The position numbers were made by a program, and so were the translations under genes. 15,446 bases of DNA from Acidobacteriota bacterium (GTDB taxonomy: Bacteria > Acidobacteriota > Terriglobia > Terriglobales > Acidobacteriaceae), in NCBI GenBank assembly GCA_021780415.1, contig JAJXYW010000294.1, forward strand, positions 1 to 15,446, in the 5' to 3' direction. Shown piece after piece: positions 13,217-15,446 of this stretch. The notes below the pieces were generated by a model. The model did no database searches. It had not been told where the DNA came from and was given only the letters and a program-made list of their open reading frames with translations. The first letter of the stretch is position 1; each line of letters opens with the position of its first letter.

Positions 13217-14356
13217 ATGGGAAAGAAGACGACGCGGCGGGTGCTGGTGTATCGGCTGGGGAGCCTGGGGGATATGGTGGTGGCACTGCCGGCGCTGCAC
13301 CTGGTGGCGCGGGCGTTTCCGGATGCGGAGCGGCGGATGCTGACGAACTTTCCGGTGAGTACGAAGGCGCCGGCGGCGGCAGCGGTGCTGGATGGGTCGG
13401 GGTTGGTGCAGGGGTATGTGCGCTATGCGGTGGGGACGCGGAGCGTGGGCGAGTTGCTGGGGCTGTGGTGGAGGATTGCACGCTGGAGGCCGGAGGTGGT
13501 GGTGTATCTGGCGGCAGCAAGAGGGGTGAAGGCGGCGCGGCGCGATGAGGCGTTCTTCAGAATGTGCGGCGTGCGACGGATGATTGGGGTTCCGCTGACG
13601 GAGGGGATGCAGCGGAATTTTTATGGTGCGGCGACTGGCGGGAAAGACAGTGCGATGGGTGGAGGCAATCTGGAGCCAGAGGCGGCGCGGCTGGTGCGGT
13701 GCATTGGCGAGCTGGGCGGCGCGGGAGAGATTGCCGACCCAGGAAGGTTGGGCGATGCGGCGAGTTGGGACCTGCACCTGAGCGCGGCCGAGCATGAGAG
13801 CGCGGCGCGGGCGATGGGCGAGGACGCGCTTGCGGTGGAGTCGATTGCGGTGAGCGTGGGAACGAAGGTGCAGGCCAAGGACTGGGGGAAGGAGAATTGG
13901 CGGGCGCTGCTGGGGAGGATGGCCGCGGAGTTTCCGGGAAGGGCTCTGCTGCTGACCGGTGCTGCGGAGGAGAGTGCAGCGAGTGAGTTTGCGGCGGAGG
14001 GTTGGCGGGCGAATGGTGGCGGGGTGGTGGTGAACCTGTGTGGAAGGCTGACGCCGAGGGAGAGCGCTGCGGCGATTGCACGGACGCGGTTGTTTGTGGG
14101 GCACGACAGCGGGCCAATGCACCTGGCCGCGGCGGTGGGGACTCCGGTGGTGGGGATCTTTGCGGCACGGAATATTCCTCGGCAGTGGTTTCCGTTTGGG
14201 AAGCAGCATCGGGTGGTGTATCACCGGGTGGAGTGCTGGGGGTGTGGGCTGGAGACTTGTCTGGAGCAGCAGAAGAAATGTTTGATGTCGATTACGGTGG
14301 ATGAGGTGATGGATGCGGTGCTGAGGGAGGAAGAAACAGGAAATAGGAAATGGTGA
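13217..14356 (+). CDS. Glycosyltransferase family 9, ADP-heptose:LPS heptosyltransferase-like
   Basis: A 379-residue GT-B enzyme expected to move heptose from ADP-heptose onto the lipopolysaccharide inner core at the inner face of the membrane. The start VLVYRLGSLGDMVVALPAL (9-27) is the family N-terminal loop. The sugar-nucleotide site VGHDSGPMHLAAAVGTPVVG (294-313) and FAARNIPRQWFPFG (315-328) are classic GT9. Near the end is a cysteine set C340-x2-C343-x4-C348-x6-C355 (ECWGCGLETC ... KKC) that could bind a metal or form disulfides. The acceptor is not predictable. I chose the ATG at 13217 because family similarity starts a few residues later; 21 extra codons upstream are low in complexity. 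The DUF4254 gene is divergent and the heptose-kinase gene follows after 385 bases. Confidence 0.92.
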   Translation: MGKKTTRRVLVYRLGSLGDMVVALPALHLVARAFPDAERRMLTNFPVSTKAPAAAAVLDGSGLVQGYVRYAVGTRSVGELLGLWWRIARWRPEVVVYLAAARGVKAARRDEAFFRMCGVRRMIGVPLTEGMQRNFYGAATGGKDSAMGGGNLEPEAARLVRCIGELGGAGEIADPGRLGDAASWDLHLSAAEHESAARAMGEDALAVESIAVSVGTKVQAKDWGKENWRALLGRMAAEFPGRALLLTGAAEESAASEFAAEGWRANGGGVVVNLCGRLTPRESAAAIARTRLFVGHDSGPMHLAAAVGTPVVGIFAARNIPRQWFPFGKQHRVVYHRVECWGCGLETCLEQQKKCLMSITVDEVMDAVLREEETGNRKW

Positions 14357-14741
14357 AGAACGGGCGCTCGGTGATCGAGCGGGAAGCAGGTTCCTCGCTT
14401 CGCTCGGAATGACAGACAGAAAGGCAAGGGCAAGGGCAAGGGCAAGAACAAGGGCAAAAGCAAGAGCAAGAGCAAGAGCAAGAGCAAGAGCAAGAGCAAG
14501 AGCAAGAGCAAGAGCAAGAGCAAGAGCAAGAGCAAATACAGGGGTCCTTCGCTTCGCTCAGGATGACGGCGAAAAACGAGCAACGACAAGGGCAACGGCA
14601 ACGACAAGGGCAACGCTAACGGCAACGGTAACGCTAACGGCAAGGGCAACGACAAGGGCAACGCTGCACAACGACGAGTGCGAGTGCAACGGTGCGAGAA
14701 GATACAGGTAGGATGAGGTACGACGGAGAGTGGAGACGACG
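14357..14741. other. 385-bp non-coding spacer made almost wholly of repeats
   Basis: Between the GT9 gene and hldE lie, in order: a hairpin GCTCG/CGAGC (14366-14380), repeat A (14381-14423), a 19-unit hexamer array (14425-14538), repeat B (14539-14569), and a second hexamer array of about 14 units (14581-14664; CAACGA, CAAGGG, CAACGG, TAACGC and the like). Frames through the arrays give Lys/Arg-Ala or poly-Leu peptides with no plausible protein. About 75 bases after the second array remain for the hldE promoter and ribosome-binding site. Confidence 0.8.
14425..14538. repeat. Hexanucleotide microsatellite with 12 identical CAAGAG units
   Basis: Nineteen units of six bases in one phase: CAAGGG three times, CAAGAA, CAAGGG, CAAAAG, then CAAGAG twelve times without error (14461-14532), and CAAATA as the junction unit before CAGGGGTCC of repeat B. 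It is the longest and most uniform array in the window. Identical units in such number point to recent expansion by slippage. Confidence 0.92.
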
Positions 14742-15446
14742 ATGCTGGCGGAGACACATGTGGTGCTGGGATTGCTGGAGGGTGGGTTTGGACACCTGAA
14801 GGTGCTGGTGGTTGGGGATTTGATGCTCGATCGGTACATTCTGGGGGAGGTGGATCGGATCTCACCGGAGGCTCCGGTGCCGGTGCTGCGGCATGCGCAA
14901 CACTATGAGCGAGCGGGTGGGGCGGCGAATGTTGCGATGAACCTGGTGGGGCTGGGGTGCCAGGCGGTGCTGGCGGGGTTCTGGGGCGAGGATAAGGATA
15001 AGGATGAACTGGCGGCGCTGGTGGAGACGGCCGGGATCGATGCGGTGGGTGTGGTGACGACGGCGTTGCCGACGATTTCGAAGACCAGGATTGTGGGGCG
15101 GCAGCAGCAGTTGTTGCGGCTGGATATTGAGAGCAAGGAGGCGCCGGGTGCGGAGGACCAGCAGCGGCTGCGGGAGCGCGTTGAGGGTCTGGTGAGCAAG
15201 GTGCACGCGGTGGTGCTGTCGGACTATGCGAAGGGTGCGTTGTCGAAGGAGTTGTGCGCGGCGGTGATTGCGGCGGCGAAGGTTGCGGGGATTCCGGTGC
15301 TGGCTGATCCGAAGACGCTGGACTTTGGGAAGTATGCGGGCGCGACGATGGTGTGTCCGAACCTGAGCGAACTGGCGGTGGCGACGGGCGTGGGGGCGGA
15401 ACAGTTGGAGGCGATGCTGGTTGCGGGCGAGGTGGAGCGCGAGAAG
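14742..15446 (+). CDS. hldE: Heptose 7-phosphate kinase domain of HldE/RfaE (partial)
   Basis: The first 235 residues of a PfkB-family (ribokinase-like) enzyme cut off by the window end. It phosphorylates D-glycero-D-manno-heptose 7-phosphate at C1 on the way to ADP-heptose. VLVVGDLMLDRYILGEVDRI (21-40), SPEAPVPV (41-48) and RAGGAANVAMNL (57-68) match E. coli HldE closely, as do TISKTRI, QQQLLRLD, VLSDYAKGAL and ADPKTLDFGKYAGAT. The catalytic Asp and any C-terminal nucleotidyltransferase domain lie beyond the window, so it may be the two-domain HldE or the single-domain HldA/RfaE1. ATG 14742 has GGAG six bases upstream. An in-frame GTG at 14730 is less likely. With the GT9 enzyme it makes an LPS-core heptose pair. 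Confidence 0.94.
   Translation, partial: MLAETHVVLGLLEGGFGHLKVLVVGDLMLDRYILGEVDRISPEAPVPVLRHAQHYERAGGAANVAMNLVGLGCQAVLAGFWGEDKDKDELAALVETAGIDAVGVVTTALPTISKTRIVGRQQQLLRLDIESKEAPGAEDQQRLRERVEGLVSKVHAVVLSDYAKGALSKELCAAVIAAAKVAGIPVLADPKTLDFGKYAGATMVCPNLSELAVATGVGAEQLEAMLVAGEVEREK

Noticed and set aside
14425..14664. Possible CRISPR array
   Set aside because: Units are six bases with no spacers and no cas genes are near; it is a microsatellite-type array.
14409..14711. + strand frame encoding an Arg-Ala repeat protein
   Set aside because: It is the hexamer array read in another frame, crosses repeat B, and has no ribosome-binding site.
14221..14865. Minus-strand frame with a long poly-Leu run that could be taken for a membrane protein
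   Set aside because: The leucines are the complement of the CAAGAG hexamer array, the frame covers the known end of the GT9 gene and the start of hldE, and it contains the repeat-derived HPERSEGPL peptide.

Overview
The window looks like a chromosomal segment of an acidobacterium, probably class Terriglobia (Granulicella, Edaphobacter or Terriglobus type). This is inferred from the high G+C, the gene families present, and dispersed 'CCTTCGCTGCGCTCAGGA' and 'GAAGCAGGTTCCTCGC' repeats of a kind I associate with that group. No database was searched. The + strand is clearly richer in G than in C whichever way the genes point, so the skew looks replication-linked. One gene, a cystathionine synthase/lyase-like enzyme at 3419-4564, breaks the skew and may be acquired.

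Layout. 1-117: tail of a + strand gene, perhaps a phosphoesterase. 118-636: non-coding, with a hairpin, a G-quadruplex motif and a repeat. 637-3270: glucose-6-phosphate isomerase (pgi) followed by an IclR/PcaR-type regulator, both on the minus strand. 3419-4564: PLP-dependent Cys/Met enzyme, divergent from pgi. 4804-5529: small alpha/beta hydrolase whose first codons are the last copy of a 23-bp triple tandem repeat. 5683-6186: type IV pilin-like protein (minus). 6448-8233: M16 peptidase and an NTF2/DUF4440-like protein (minus, probable operon). 8264-9565: rlmN, divergent, carrying two in-frame insertions that look like repeat elements. 9694-11589: yvcK and an eight-helix DoxX-like membrane protein (minus, probable operon). 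11830-12417: TPR-like protein. 12529-13110: DUF4254 protein, divergent from a GT9 heptosyltransferase-like gene (13217-14356). From 14742 to the end: the kinase domain of heptose kinase HldE/RfaE.

Functionally, HldE makes the activated heptose precursor and the GT9 enzyme would transfer heptose to the lipopolysaccharide core. DUF4254 proteins often neighbour GT9 genes, so 12529-15446 reads as an LPS inner-core locus. Pgi and YvcK both touch central carbon and envelope precursor metabolism but are not adjacent. The remaining genes are housekeeping or unlinked.

No conventional mobile element, CRISPR array, tRNA or rRNA was seen. The least ordinary content is small-scale: (1) composite intergenic elements made of a six-base CAARRG-type array fused in fixed phase to short palindromic repeats; (2) repeat-derived insertions inside RlmN; (3) the triplicated start region of the hydrolase, with stop/start overlaps at each junction; (4) a recurring arrangement in which a -10-like hexamer lies exactly six bases before the start codon, suggesting leaderless transcripts, including two head-to-head copies in a 30-bp gap.
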